From: Agelaius tricolor
Taxonomy: Eukaryota > Chordata > Aves > Passeriformes > Icteridae
Direction of reading: 5' to 3'
Assembly (NCBI GenBank): GCA_023055355.1
Contig: JALJCS010000010.1
Coordinates: forward strand, 19,669,001-19,733,000
DNA: 64,000 nucleotides
Below the pieces are notes generated by a model that did not search any database, was not told the origin of the DNA, and saw nothing but the letters and a program-made list of their open reading frames with translations. A program made the translations under genes and the position numbers. Each line of letters opens with the position of its first letter. The stretch's first letter is position 1. Below, piece by piece: positions 26,046-39,800 of this stretch.

Positions 26046-26572
26046 TCGTGAAGAAACTGAAGAATTTCCCTTCCCTTCCCAAATGCTGCCTTGAGGCACC
26101 GGAGAGGGCTGTGACCGGATGTTCCTCCCCCCTCCCCATCCCTAGTCAAGAAAAACTTAGGAGAGTTAAAGGGCGCAGTGTTTATCCCCTCGGAGCGGTC
26201 AGCCCCGCAGTTGGGGGGTGCACTGACCGCGGCTGTCCCCGCTGCAGCCGGGGCTCCGCGGGATGTCCCGCTCCGGCCGCTCGGGGGTCGGGACCCCGCC
26301 GGGCGCGCCCCGCGGCGGAATGCGCGGCACGCGGGCCCGCCGCCCCCCCGCGCCCCTCTCAGGCGCAACCATTGCGCGGCGCGGGGGGGTCCGCGCCCGC
26401 CGCCCCGCTCCGCGCCTCCCCTGGCGCCGCGCCCCGCTCCGCGCCCCCCTCCCCGCGCAGGACGGGGCGGGGCGCGAGCACCGCGCCCGCTCCGCGCTTC
26501 CCCGCCAGGGCTCGGCGCTCCCCCGGCCGCTCCCTCCCTCTGCTGGGCGGTGGTTGAGGCCGGCGGGAGGTG

Positions 26573-26616
26573 GGGCCGGGCCGGGCCGGGCTGGGCCGGG
26601 CTGGGCTAGGCTGGGG
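26573..26616 (+). repeat. GC-rich pentamer array (GGGCY)n
   Basis: Repeats of GGGCC, GGGCT and close variants run for about 44 bp inside the RBMS1 island, probably in the 5' UTR or core promoter. Such G-runs could form non-B DNA or structured RNA. Length polymorphism between individuals is plausible. Confidence 0.75.
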
Positions 26617-26646
26617 CAGCCGGTGGCGGTCAGCGGGGGCCCGTGG

Positions 26647-26676
26647 ATGGCAGCCTGGGCGGCCGCCGCGGGATAG
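26647..26676 (+). other. Upstream ORF in the RBMS1 5' region
   Basis: ATG at 26647 opens a 9-codon frame (MAAWAAAAG) ending at TAG 26674-26676, about 175 bp before the RBMS1 start. Its context is moderate (T at -3, G at +4). If transcription starts upstream of it, it would be a uORF that terminates before the main start. The same frame is open back to an ATG at 26263, so a longer uORF (26263-26676) is possible on a longer leader. Whether either lies in the mRNA depends on the unmapped start site. Confidence 0.35.
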
Positions 26677-26851
26677 GGTCGACGCGGAGCGGGGTCGGGC
26701 AGGGCGGGGGCCGAGCGGAGGGGTTCGAGGAGCCGCAGCCGGAGGAGAAGGCACGGAGGCGGAGAGCGCCCTGCAGCCCCGCCGCGCCGCAGCCCGGCGG
26801 CCGCCAAAGTTGCTCCCCATCCCGAGGGGGAGCGGGGGATCAGGCGGGGCG

Positions 26852-26914
26852 ATGATCTTCCCCAGCAGCAACAGCAGCGCGGCGGGCGGCGGTCGGACCC
26901 CCTATCGGAAGCAG
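26852..26914 (+). CDS. RBMS1: RBMS1 first coding exon (alternative MIF N-terminus)
   Basis: RBMS1 is a two-RRM protein that binds single-stranded DNA and A/U-rich RNA; it was described in MYC-upstream DNA binding, transcription and RNA metabolism. This exon encodes 21 residues starting MIFPSSNSS and ending RTPYRKQ, which matches an N-terminal isoform known for vertebrate RBMS1 rather than the form beginning MGKVWKQQMYPQY. The ATG has G at -3 and lies inside a CpG island. The exon ends CAG at 26912-26914, followed directly by a good donor (GTAAGG, 26915-26920), so the intron is phase 0. The frame is open without a stop for about 290 bp upstream of the ATG, but no in-frame ATG occurs there. The join to the exon at 52525 keeps the frame and yields RKQ followed by QSIVPAHP. 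Confidence 0.93.
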
Positions 26915-29900
26915 GTAAGGGAGGGGGTGTGCGGGTTTGTGGCACCCCCGCGTCCCCCCCCGCAGCCCCGAGGTGCTGGGGGAGGAGTGGGGAGAGGAGT
27001 GGCGAGTGGCGTGAGTTGCGGCTTGCAGCCTGCTCACTTCTCGAGAGCTGGTATTTGAAAAAAGAAACTCTCTTCTCCTTTTAAATTTTTTTAACCTCCT
27101 CTGAAGAGCCGCGCCGTGACCTTGGCGAGTGCCGGGGCGGCCGCCGCCGGGTCACCTTCGCGGGGCGTGCGGGGCGGTGCGGGGCGGCCGCCGGGGGCCG
27201 GGCGGGTGCCGGCCCCGCCGGGCTCGGCAACAGGTTAGAAAGGACCCGGTGTCGCAACAGCGAAACTTGGGGCTGGATGTTTTTCACTCGGCGTGAAATG
27301 AGCGAGGGGATCCGGGCACATTTTTTCTTTCAAACAACGCTCCAGAAAACCTCCGCCGCCCTTCGGGTGCGCCCCAGCTCCCCCCGAGAGGGGCACAGGG
27401 GGGACCCTGTGACATTTTACGGGCAGAGTGATCTCTCTGATAAGCTCGGAGCGCTCGCATCTATGGAGCTGTACTGAAAGAGGTATTTCTTTGCTTGTTT
27501 GTTTAGTCTCTGGAAATAAAATATTTGAAATAGTTGTATTACAACCTTGCTGGACCGTTTGTCTTTGGCTGCACTTTTACGCACACAAGATGCAATGTTG
27601 GTATTAATCTTACATTATTTACTGCTTAGTGTGTTATTTTTCATTGACTCTTCGATTAAATTTAAAAAAGAAACAAAAACCCCTTACATTTCAAGTTAAT
27701 GGGAAAGTGTACTCTGTGTGTGTGCCAGAGGGTAAATGGAGTAGAGGTCACTGACAAGCTACCGGCTTGACAAAGCATGCCAAAAATACTATGGCAGGCT
27801 TCTTTCCAGGTGAGAAAAAATCCTTCTGCGTCTGCTGCACTTAGTAGCTGAAACGAGTAATTTGACAGGTTCAGTCAGCAATACTGGGGAAGTTCGTCCT
27901 ATTTTGCTTGGGGTCAGAATACATTAAGGGTAGAAATAGGAAATCAGATATCACTGCTGCACACAGTGGAGGGCTTCATATAAATCATGAGGACATAGGC
28001 TTGGAAATTTTGATCTCTTGGTGTATTGTTGGGATGACACATGGTCTGTGTAGCTAACCTGCTTAACAGTGAAAGTTGGACTCATATTTTCTTGAAGGTT
28101 AAGTAAAAATTGCTATTTCCTTTTTTCTCCTTGTTATTTTATAGAAATATCTTTTTGATAAGAATCACTGGTGTGTTATCTCAGCAGCACTCTGCAGATG
28201 CTGCCCAGCAGTGCATGGAGTTATCTTTGCATCTTGTAGTCAAAGTGTTCAAGTCCATACATAACAAAACATGCTTATTGTGTGAGCTGGTTTTGGTTTG
28301 TTGTTAATAAATGTCCTGGATACGCCCATGCTGATCATCTTGTCTGGTGCTCCTGCATACTTTATAAATGAAGCCAGTGCATCAGATACAATTTCGTGCT
28401 CGCCCTGAGAGGACCATTAATCAAGGAAGGCCCCTTGTGTGGCTGTGCAGCGTGTCGGGTGCGGGGCAGGGTGTTGGCAGGAGCCGAGGGCAGTGGGGCC
28501 AGGCCTCGTGCTGGCAGGGCTGTGTTTTATGTGCGGATGTGAGTTTGCCTGCTGGTCTGGAGCAGGCTGATAAGATGCTCTTCTTTTCACAGTACACTCC
28601 TTAGATTCAAAGAGCTAAAAGGGCCGACTGAATCAGAAAAACAAACAGACCCTTTTTCCCCAATAGGCAGAGAAAGAAATGAATGCAGGGGTATTATGTG
28701 GGCTTAAGACCCTGGGTACCAAAGGTTTCTTTTGTTAGTGTGTAGCTATTCTCTGCTCAAACACTTCCTACATAAGGAGTCAGGGTCTGTGCTTTTCTCC
28801 AGTTAAGTCCATGGAAAATGCCTATTAGCTTCATTCATATAGACTCACGTCGATTAGCCAGTGGCTTTCTGATCTCCCTTTCACTCAGACTTCACCTGCA
28901 GGGGTGAGCTGATGTCAAACAGTGCTGAACAGCACTGCAAGACTAATTTTTCAACCCATGATAATTAAGAAAAGTTGAGATTAAGTCCCTGTATGCTCTG
29001 TGTAACCCATATTCAGACAATTGCATTGTAGCTCAGCTTTAGCCTGGGACACTAGGTACTGTTAGTGTAGGAAAAGTTCTCAACCAATGAGTCTAAAAGG
29101 AATAACTGGATTTCCTATGCTAATAGTGTGTCATATATGAAGCTGAAACAATTTTAAATAACTTATAAGAGAAATTAAAATGTTTTGAGCAGCTTGTATG
29201 TCTCTGTTGGTGTTTTAATGCATATCAGAATAATACAAGAACACTTCATGTTTCATTTTTAAGAGTCTATAGCAGATTCAGTTGAAAAAATGAGTGATTA
29301 ACTGATAAAAGGCAAGGTGACACTAACCTGATTTATTTTTAGGACATTGTAATATAATGTGGATTTCTACCTTAATTTAAAACATTTACAAAATGCCATA
29401 TAGGTAGAGTAGGTTCAGATCTTTACCCATATTCTCTTTTTGTTTTCCCAAATAACTCTGTTCTGTTTTATAAACAAATCTGTACCTATAATATTATGGT
29501 TTTTACCTGTTGTATCTACACTGTGCATCTCTGGCATGTAGGAGCGAGTTAACATTCTCAATTTCAGGTCAGATTTGACTGGCCTGATCATCTTCTCTCT
29601 TCTAGAGTACTTGTAAGAATACTAAAATGTGGTCTCTGCTCAAAAGGATTTCCTGCATTATGGACAGACAGGTATATTAAAAATACTCTTACCAGGCTTA
29701 AAATTGAGACATTGCTTAAATGAGTGACAGCTCATCTGAGAGCTAATTTGAAATGCAGATGTAGGTCTTGTTAAAGAATGAAAGCCACACAATATCTGCA
29801 GTAATAACCTATCACAACACTCACAGCCGTACATCCTGTCTGAAAAAGGTGTAAGCTAAGGCTTTTGCTATCAAGGTTATTTGAGCTATTGTAAAGAATG

Positions 29901-32900
29901 CATGTGTGTGCATCTGTAATGAAAAGGAAACAAAATGACATAAAATATTCTGCTTAATACAAGCTTTTTTAGCTCTTGGTTTGTTGAGAACAAGATGATT
30001 CTCTGTCCCTCCTCCCACTTTTGTCATTCTCATGTAAATCGGGAGGCGCTCCTCTGAAGTAAATATTTCTACACTCTGTAAAATTATCGTAAATGGAAAA
30101 TTAGGCTTTCTCCTGCCATCTGCTCCTTGAATCTACAGAGCTACTCCAGCTATTTGATTAGGGATTTTAAATTGCTTTGTGCAGGGAGGTTCTTCTGCTC
30201 TCAGGTTTCTCCAAGAGGAAGCCAGAAGCAGCTCTGGAGGCCTAGGAAGGAGACGAGTGCAGGGTCCTACCAGCACAGCCTGGGTGCTCAGCCCGGTGTC
30301 TCTGTGCCTTTTAACAGCTTTGCCCTGTAAGGGTGATTCTTGTTGCATTTTGATAAGTGCAATGTTTGTCTTGCCAGCATGAGGAGATTTACATAGTTTG
30401 CTGCTTTCGAGAAGATTAACTGGGTGTAGCTGCACGTGAGGAATTTAACACTGATTTGAGGTTTGGCCTGTGTATGGAGGGACAGACAAAGCTTTTGATC
30501 AATCTTTTCATGTAACTCTGGTAATACCAAGTGCTGTATCACAGGTTAGGTTTTCTAAAAGTTGAAGTTTAGGGTTGGTTTCTAATGACAGTTAAATGGA
30601 GAAAGCTTTTGCCAGTGTGAGGCCAAAAGTGTAGATTAGCCTTTCACTCTGTCTATAGGTTTAACCTCTCAAGAAGCTACACCTGCAATCCTACTTTATG
30701 ATTTCCCAGTTGGCGCTGTGTGTGGTGTCTGTGTGTGTGAGAAGGAACCTCATTAAACTTGCAAGACCTGGGCATGGTCATAACTCAAAACATGCAGCTC
30801 CACGGAGCAGCCTGTGCCCAGAGGGATTTGACACAACACCTCCTGTGTGTGTGGATGGTGCTGCAGAGCGGGGGGAGGCTGAGGTGCCGCGGATTGAGCA
30901 GATATCTGTGGTTACAGAAACAAACGGGATTCGTTTCTTGTTGTTTCTTTTTCTGAGAACTGTAAGAATTGTAATTTTGTATCACTGACTTGAGGTGACA
31001 GGCTGTTTTCCATTACATTGTATACAATTTTAAAGGATCTACCTAGGTTACACAGAACTGAACGACTACATTAAGTACCAGCTACTTTAATTTTTTCAGT
31101 GCATCTATAAGATTGTTTGTGAAGTTCTGCTTTATTCTCAAGGGAGCAAACCTACTCAGTCAGTGGGTTTCTATACTTGTAGCAAAATGTGAATGAAAGA
31201 AATAAAAGGAAACATCTTATCTTGTTCAGGCATGATGTTATAGATTATAAAAAGTGATATAATTGTCTTATCTGTATTTGGCAATTTGAAGTTTTTGTTT
31301 AGTATTTCTAACAGGGTGAACAATATATTTTTGTCTCTTTGGAAGTGTTATTGTTTAAAGTATGTGTCTTTGCCATTTAGTTTCACATGGAAGGGAAGAT
31401 AGAAGTCTGTGTCTTGAACATCTGCTGTTTTGTTTTGGGTTCATTTTTTTTCCCCTGAAACTTCCAACTGTTAAAAAAATTGCTTGAGTTAACACATTTC
31501 AGAAGAGTTAGATCCTTTAAACTGTAACTGCTGGCAGGGAGGAGAGGGGAAGGAAGGAAGGGAGTGGAAAATCCTTTCCTGCAAGCTTGAGATGGCTCCT
31601 AGAACATCCGCACAGTGCTGCAACCAAGTAAATAAAAATAATGATCATTTGACATGATAACCATTTCGATAAGCTTTTTTCCCCCGTTTTAAATGTGTGG
31701 TTGAAACTGACCTTTGTTTGTTGCACGAGGGGGTGTATAACAAAAGGAGTCAGTGGAGACTAGGAACCTCTAGTGGATTTCCCTCACGGATCTGTTTCCA
31801 ACTTCTTATGAATGTTTTTCTCCTTTCCTAGAGCCAGTTGTTTTAAAACATCTTACTTGGGGGGCAGTGTGAAGGCTTATAAATCTGTAATCCTAATAAA
31901 GAGGTGCATGGAGATGTTTTGATCTTGTAAGAAGCGTTGGTCAGAAAAAGCCAGCAGAAGCACATTTGAAAGTTCTTGAGCCTTGTTGAAGTAATTGCGA
32001 GTTATTTTGCATATGTTTCAGAATTGCAGTGTACTGTGGTAATTATAACAGCCCTGCAGAAGCCACTGTATTTGCAGCTTGCTGATGCAACAGGAAAGGG
32101 AAGGGATGAGTTAGAAATAGAGGAGAAACGAGGAGGGGAACCATGGATTAGATAAGCACAAGCCTCCTAACCCAGCAACTTAGGAAACATACACACAACA
32201 AAAAAATCATGTGCTGTAAGGGCTGGTTACTGTGATTAGCACAGCTTTAGCTGTTTCCCTCAAGAGACTGCAGTTAAGGCAGTGTAGCTGCAGCTGTGTG
32301 TTGACTCACAAAGTAGTTTTAAACTGCAGTTGAAGTAATTGAATGCTGGTGAGAGATTGCTTTAAACAAATTCAAGATTACCTAGGTTTGTGGCAGTTTG
32401 AGTTAGTTTATTTCTAGGAATTTAAGTTTAGTAACTTTTATTATTCTTTATGTAAATTGATTTTTAATAGTGAAACTCTATACCAATTTTAAGACTTAAC
32501 CTGTGCACTAAGATGTCTTGGCTTAAAAATATCTAGCTAGTATTTTGAACTCTTAGAAGCTCTTCAAAACAAAAATATAGTTACAACATTTCAACAATGT
32601 CTTTTTTGGAATTTATGATGCAGCGTAAGGATGTATCAGCTCTAGGGTCTGTTGCAAAATAATAGCTGACAACTACAGAAATGTATAAATACATAATAAT
32701 AGGATTTATAATAATACCTTTTTGTTCATATGTCCTCATAAAAGCCATGCTGTATGCTTAACTATAATTGTTTAGGAAATCACTCATGTGTGTCTTATTT
32801 GTTTAAAGTATTCTGCTCTAGAAAAATGATGTGTCAAATAGAGTGGATATTTAGAGTTTACTTATTTGATAGAATTGTAGAACTTTGTGAGGTTGCAGTG

Positions 32901-35900
32901 GAAACAAGCAACACATTGTTCTGGGGAGCCTCCTTTGGGCTTCATTTTCCTTTGTTGAAGAACAGCAGAAACACCAGGACAGGGTGAGCATCAGAATTAG
33001 TCTAGCCTGATGCTTACCTGCTTGTGAAATGAAATGCTTCTTTACTGCAACTAAATATGTGTAACTTTATTTCACCATTGATTCTGTTTCTTTACAGTGT
33101 CTCTTATTGGCAATGGCACTTCCACACCTTTTTGTGTGGGGTTTTTTCTGCTTAGATGAGAAGGGGATTTATTTCTTTTCTTACCTTCTATTGTTTTCTC
33201 AGATCAGAATCTCCTCTGCCATATGGTGCTTTGTTCAATAAAGTGGAAACATGAGTCCTTTGGTTAACTACAGCTCATATATTCTGTCATTTGGGTACTA
33301 CAGCATAACAATGTTAGAATTCAGCCCTTTAGGATATTCAAGGTATGTATATGGCACTTCCATTTTTACTGTGCTTGAGAAGTGAAATCTAAGGATTCAG
33401 GTGGGAGTTTGGATGAGCGTTACAAGGGAGCTTTTCTCAGGACTGTTTGTCACCACAGGGCACTTCTCATGCCTGTGGTCTTACCAGCTCCCAGGAAGGC
33501 TGCTGCAACTTGGTAAAGGATTATCCAGTTATCTTTGAAAATCTGAAGCAGTGTTCATAGATTCTTGGCTACTCTGAGGTGATTCACAATCTTGCTTAAA
33601 GTTTTACGTGACCCGCAGAAATTTTATCAGGTTGCGCTTGTGCCACTGCAACAATCCAAAATCACTCCAAACACCAGGCAGGCAAGGGTAAAATCAAATG
33701 CAGGTCCTTGTTAACAAGTCCACAAATAAAAATACAGAACTCTTAAAAGGGAGGAATGAAAAAAACCCCGAACAATATAGTAGTACAGTAGCTGGAAGTT
33801 TCCTTTACCTAATATGCAGGCATGTGACACACAACCCCCAGTCTTCTCAGGGAGACTGGTTACTGTCCAACCCTGTCACCTCAAGTTGTATTCAGAGAAA
33901 AGACTCTGATCTACAGCTCTGTATTTTATTTGTGCTTAACCCACCTGAAGGGGGTAAGGGATAGATATTGCTTTTTATTTTGTAAGTTGGTGATGCCTCT
34001 TTTAAGACCATAGGTTGTTTTTTCCTGCTTTGGAAGCAGTGATATCTCTTGGGCATCCCTAGGTGCAATGCTGCCCAGGCTTCGGAGTTCTCTTTAGCTG
34101 AGCATTAAAGAGATGGTTGGTGTGTTGCAAAGGAGATCCCATGTGTGAAATTATGAAGGAATTTCAAGTCTTGTGATGTTTTTCTTTCTGTTCTGCCTAT
34201 GTGTACAATTTGCAAATAATGCTTTAAACAGTAGTGCAGCAGATATTTTGGTGGTCTTCTATGGCTGTGGGGGAGACCCTGTCACTCCAGCTGCTGCAGG
34301 TGACTGGCAGGTGTGTGTCACCTGTGTGCCCACCTTTGAGCATGGCCACGGTGACCCATTTGGAACTGTTTGTATTGCCACATGCATGTGTGCTGTTCTG
34401 GCTTAGCTTAGCTAATTGCTTAGCCAAGGTTTTAAATAACCTATTACAACATGAAAAGCTTTGAAGTGCGTAGTGTAGAAGTAACATACAGTACAAGTCT
34501 GTGTTAACTTGGACCCTGTGGCTGTGCTGTGGGAGAGGGGAGACATGGTGGCTGTGCCATGCCCTGGCCAGGGACTTTCCTCCTGTGAGCCCGGGAAAGC
34601 AGCAGCCACGCTGGATAAACCTGGGCTTTGGCAGAGCCAGCACACAATTCCATGGATTTCTGTCTGTGTGAAAGCAACCACCAGCAGACAAGATCCTTTG
34701 AAGTGTTTAGTGGTCTGTCTTCCAGATAAGTTCAAGAAGAGTTTAAAATTGCGGGTCTGAATTTTAAGACTCTTGCTTATGCCAGCTCATATTTACATAG
34801 CCAGTGGTGCCACTGCATGGGGTGAGACTGCTGACATCAAAAAGTGCTTATTGAGACAGAGAACCAGAATACTTCTGAATTTCCCCTAGGAGAAACCTGA
34901 GTTGAATAGTTGGTATATCATGGGGTTAGTGTTAAACTCTGGTTCAGAATCAAATGGTATTTAAATTGCTTTAATATTATTCCACCTAGTCTGTTTGGTT
35001 TGCATGTTCCTTATTATGATAGTACTTGTGCTTATTTAAAAATACTTCTGTGTAATTTGGAAAAAAAATTTGAGACAGGTATTAAATAGGATTATCTACT
35101 AACCTTTGAAACAGGGGCATTTTTTGGCTTTTATTTAGCATTCCAGGAGATATATCTCTGAATGCTACTTGTGAGAAACACTTATCAAAACTGGGGTTTC
35201 AGAAAAATGTTTCACTTTACAAAAATATAAATGATAAGATTTCTTTATAGTCTTAGGGTATCAATGCCTCCAATGCATACATATACATGTAAATATTCCA
35301 GAATTAGGGACATTTTTTGAGATGAGAGAACCAGTTATATCCTGCAGTACTGAGGAGCTATAGAATACATTTGAAATCTTCAGTAATTTTAATGGTGAAT
35401 AATACTAAGATGTAATTCAGTATATAGAATTTCAGCTGGTTAAAGGTGCTAGTGATACCTAGGGCACACTGTGGCACCAGTAGAAGAATGCAGGGGCTTT
35501 TTAGGTTTTTTTTGTTTTAAAGTGCTCTAAGAGCTGCTCCCATTCCCAGATACAATATTCTACAATGCTGTGGAGGCTAATGCAAGTTGGAAATGGTTAA
35601 GGAAGTCATTGTTTCAGCATTAGGTCAATATTTTAATTGCTGTAGTGACAAAATCATGTAACTTTGGAAGCAAGCTTTGTCAGATTGCCAGCAAACATAA
35701 TGTTCTTAGGTCTCTCAGGTGTGGAGTGTCATGGTCTCACTCACTAAGGGCTGCAGACTGGTGTAGTCATTGGAAAAGGTGCTCTGGATTTTCATGTAAC
35801 TGTTCTTTGTGTATTCTGGTAAATTGTTGGGAATTCCCTGCTCTGAGGCTCCTGACAATTTGATGCTTTCTGGTTTACAGTTTCTGTTGCCACTTTATTA

Positions 35901-36840
35901 TTGTTTTAATATTATTAATGTAGGGGTTGGATTTCAGTATATTAGATGATGTAAAGAAACATCTAGCCTGTGTGTCTTATCCTTCTGACAAAAACCATTA
36001 TTTTGGTGTGTCACTTCTCTGTTGACCCTCTTTCAAAATGACTGAATCCATCTCCACCTTCTTAATTCCCTGAAAGAAGTGCTGTGTTGTGTCATTTTCC
36101 TGGATAATAGTAAAGTCCAAGGTCAGCCACACCTATAAAGGTTATTCATAAGGATTAAGATGGTGACCTGAAGTTCAAAATGGTCCTGTCACTGATATTT
36201 TGGATAATCTTAACTAAATTGTTAAGGTTTGACTCTTCAAAAGGTACTTGTTAATATTAGTTTCCTACATCTCAGATTTTGCACAGAAATATACTAACAC
36301 CTACAAGTGGTTCAAATACTACAGCAATTAGAACTAAATATCTTGAAAAAAATTATTTATATACACATGCACACATACCTACATAGAAGTCTATGTTTGT
36401 CTGTCCCATGAAGCTCAGGATAGAGCAGATTATTTGGAATGCTAGAACTGTGTTCAAGTTCTACTTGTTACATACTGTGTAAGTAGTTTCTTTATGGTCT
36501 GTGAGAACATTCACCTGAATGCTATTATTGCTATTTCCAGATAATTAGCAATGGCAATGGCAAAGTTCATTTTGGCAAGAAACTGGACTGTTGAAACTAT
36601 AGTTTTTGAAGAACTCTAGTTTTCAAAGGTTGATTTACTGTTAGCAATAGGTACGTTTATTTTATTTAAGCAGATGTTTGTTGGGCAGAAAGGCAATCAA
36701 CCATGAAAATATTACTGAGAACAGGAATAACTCCCTGAAGTTCAGTGGCTAAGATTTTACAGAAATTTAATCTACTTATCTTTAGTGGTTTTATGTCCTT
36801 ATCTTTCCTATGAAATGAACTTCCGTAGAGATTAGGGGTT

Positions 36841-36872
36841 CCCCCCCCTTTTTTTTTCCTTTTTTTTTTTTT
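36841..36872 (+). repeat. Homopyrimidine tract C8-T9-CC-T13
   Basis: This is an uninterrupted 32-nt pyrimidine run within RBMS1 intron 1; the minus strand is all purine. Such mirror-like tracts can form triplex DNA and are slippage-prone. No splice acceptor function is evident, because the sequence after it reads GCTGGG. Confidence 0.85.
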
Positions 36873-39800
36873 GCTGGGAAGTCTGTACTCCATTATTCTG
36901 TTGTCCCATTTAAATTTTGAAATCAAATTAAATTGCATAAATTCAAATATTTGGGATTTTTTGTTTGTTTGTTTTTATGTTTTTGTTGGTTTTTTTTAAA
37001 GGAAATGCAGTACATCATCATTCAACTTATGGTGAGTTCTGTAGTGAACCAGTGCTGGTGTACAAGATTATTAGTGTTAAATATCCAACTGTTGTGCAGA
37101 TGGATAAGCTGCAAAGGTAGAATTACTGCTAAGAAAAGTGCAATTGAATGTACTTATTGAAAATGTGATTCCTTGAAATTGTCCACAGTGTAAGACGAAC
37201 CTGAAAGCAGTTTCTAAGCACTGGGGTTGTGCAGTTAGCAGAGGCAAGTAATTAATTTCTCTTAAAAAGTTAACCAATGGCTGGGCAGATTATCTTTCAC
37301 TGCAGCATTTTAAAGTTAATTATCAATTCCAGATGTACTTATTAGAAGTATTTTCCTTCATCTGTAACTTTCTGGTGTGTTTGGAGGTATGATTCCTCAG
37401 CTGAATTCTTGTACCAAGGATAAGAGCGTGACTATTAAAACTGTGGATGAGTTGGGCTCTGTGCCCAAATGAACCGATTTATTCCTGACTAGTGTTTGTC
37501 ATCTATCCATACATAGCACCAGATGTGGTTCAAGCCATGTGTCCCTTCACCACCCAGAGGTGGAGGCTGTCTCCCACAGGTGCTGCAGCTGTTGTGGCAG
37601 CTGTGCTGATCGTGGCCTGCTGGCTGCAGGGGCTTCTGAACCCTTTGATGGCTGCTGGAGCACTCCTTGGATGGTCTCTGCTTGTAGCAGTAGTAACTCA
37701 CACGCCTGAGTCAGACTGCTGCCTGCACTGCCACGACCAGCTCTGCCTGGCAGTTGAATTTCTCATATATTATTAATGTTGTATTAGTAGTACGTCTGGA
37801 AGCTTTCCTAGGTGTTATCTAATTCTTGTGTTTTTCATTTCAGAATTGACAATGATTCATTGTGCAGTCAGACATTTCCCCAGCAGCTATTTGGATGCAC
37901 TAAGGAATGGCATCCCACATTTGCTTAGCATACAGCTGCTAAATCTTTGTAACTGATCTTCAGAAATAAGATTCTGGGTGTAAAAGGGATTGTTCATTAT
38001 CATTCACTGTGAAGTCACAAACAATTTAATTTTAGAATACATCCTATCCTATGGCTTGACTTTCTGCCCTCTGAATGATATTCTTAACCATTTAAAATCA
38101 CTTTTCTCTTAGAATTCAAAATCTGAGTTAAAAAGCTGCATGAGTTAGAACAGTAGTTTGCAAAAGAAAAAAGTTTTGTCTCGGTTCAAATCAAGAGTGA
38201 AATTTTAAATTAGAAGACAATATGTGAGAAAAATTGATGAGGGCTGTAGAAGTGACTTATAACAACTTTTGTTTGTATGATTCAATATAAATTACAGCTA
38301 TCAAGAAGAACAGGAAATAATAAAGTAATATAGTATGGGATTTTTTTGAATTGCATGCACAAGGATTCTGGACAAGATTGTCATTTATAAAAAGTCAGCA
38401 GTCAGAAAGTATTGGATTTAGTAAGTGATAAGCATCTACCAAAGCATCATCCTTTAAAGAATGAGAAAAGACCAACTTGGGTTTGTTTCAGATAAGGCTG
38501 TAAGGAAAATCTGACCCTAAGGCCAGAGCAACACTGCTGCCTGTGGTATGTACAGAGGATTTCACTTACTTTGAGCAGACCAGTTTGTGCATGCTGCTTG
38601 TTGCCTTTCTTGTAAGACTCAGTTAGCCAGAGGTACCGTGTGTGTTTGCTGCAGTTCTCTTACTTTGTGTATGAAAAACCAAAATTGGTTTAGTTCTGAA
38701 TAGTTTGACAGCCTAATGCTGTTTTGTTACCACTTTCATGAGTCAGCACCATTGGTAAATGAAGCAGTCTGAACTTCCTTTTTCTTTTTTAAATTTTTTT
38801 TTTTAAATTCTCCTTGTTCTTTTGATGAGCAAGGGGGAGACACCAGGAGGGAGAGTAAGCAGCCATAGGGGCAAGGATGCTGCTTTTTGGAGTAATGTCA
38901 GCCTAAGCTATTCCTTGAACTGCCATCTTGGTCTGTGGCTCCACAATTGCCTCCATTGCACTTGGATCTTTTCAGCCATACTGAGGGAAAGCTTGACTTG
39001 AAAGCTGAGCTATTAGCAAGACCAGCAAAGCCATCTTTGTTCTTTATTTGGTACTGCACCAAAGCCATTTTATCAGACCAGCAGCTCTAACCACCCTTTT
39101 TGACATCCCTGTACCACTCTTTTCACTATCTGCACATCCTAGATATCTTAGAAAATGCTGTTTCTACTTGACAATTTTATCAGGAGTTGAATTTCCATAT
39201 TAACACACCCAACCAGTAATGTTCGAAAGCTTTCGGCTTTCCATGCTGTTCTTACTTGACCTGGTGCTACATTCAGGCCATCAAAGGTCAGTGCAGGCAA
39301 ATAATTCCTAATGTGCAGCTAGACATCTACTGGGAAGCTCCACCAGAAATTACCTGCCCTTGGAAGTCTTGCTCTTATTTTTGTGGATGAATCTTCAGTT
39401 TTAATTAAAGGCCTACTTTTACAAATTTGAGAATTTCATCCTACTGAAGGAATACCATTTTCCTTATTTGTAAGGAGAAGCAAACTACAATCTATAAAAG
39501 TAGTAGTAGAAAATCCTGTGCTGGATTTTCCTATGCTGATTTTAGCAAACTCCTTGCTGTTTCATCAAGTGCCCAGATTTGCTGTGTTCACAGTATTGTA
39601 GTGAATTGCCTTAATGTATGAAAGAGCTCCTTCTCATCTGTGCGCCCTTGATCACTTGCATTTAGGAAAATATTTACATTTTTCATAACTTTGCATAAAG
39701 AGCATTACATTTACTAATTGGTTAGATTCTCTTACTACTGCTGCTTCTAATTTAAATGTGTCATACTCCTGTTTTCTAGGTCTTAAAATTCAAGAGTTCA

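Larger units (their letters stand above)
26050..27480 (+). promoter_or_regulatory. RBMS1: RBMS1 CpG-island promoter and 5' region
   Basis: The sequence changes abruptly to very GC- and CpG-rich DNA, densest at about 26190-26990 and again at 27100-27240, and it encloses the first coding exon. A consensus SP1/GC box (GGGGCGGGGC, 26464-26473) and many GC-box variants are present, and I see no TATA box. This is typical of a dispersed-start vertebrate promoter. The transcription start is not determinable by eye but should lie left of 26852. The many overlapping open frames on both strands here result from low stop-codon density in GC-rich DNA. The island continues into intron 1, as is usual. Confidence 0.88.

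Noticed and set aside
26048..27058. Several long open frames on both strands in the CpG island (up to 248 codons)
   Set aside because: They are rich in Pro, Arg, Ala and Gly and overlap in all frames, as expected from GC-rich DNA with few stop codons. Only 26852-26914 matches a known protein.
34224..34735. 155- and 107-codon minus-strand frames in RBMS1 intron 1
   Set aside because: No recognisable domain or good flanking splice pair, and they overlap open + strand frames.
35950..36130. Possible ancient LINE fragment in intron 1
   Set aside because: Only a few words resemble CR1 and the order could not be aligned by eye.
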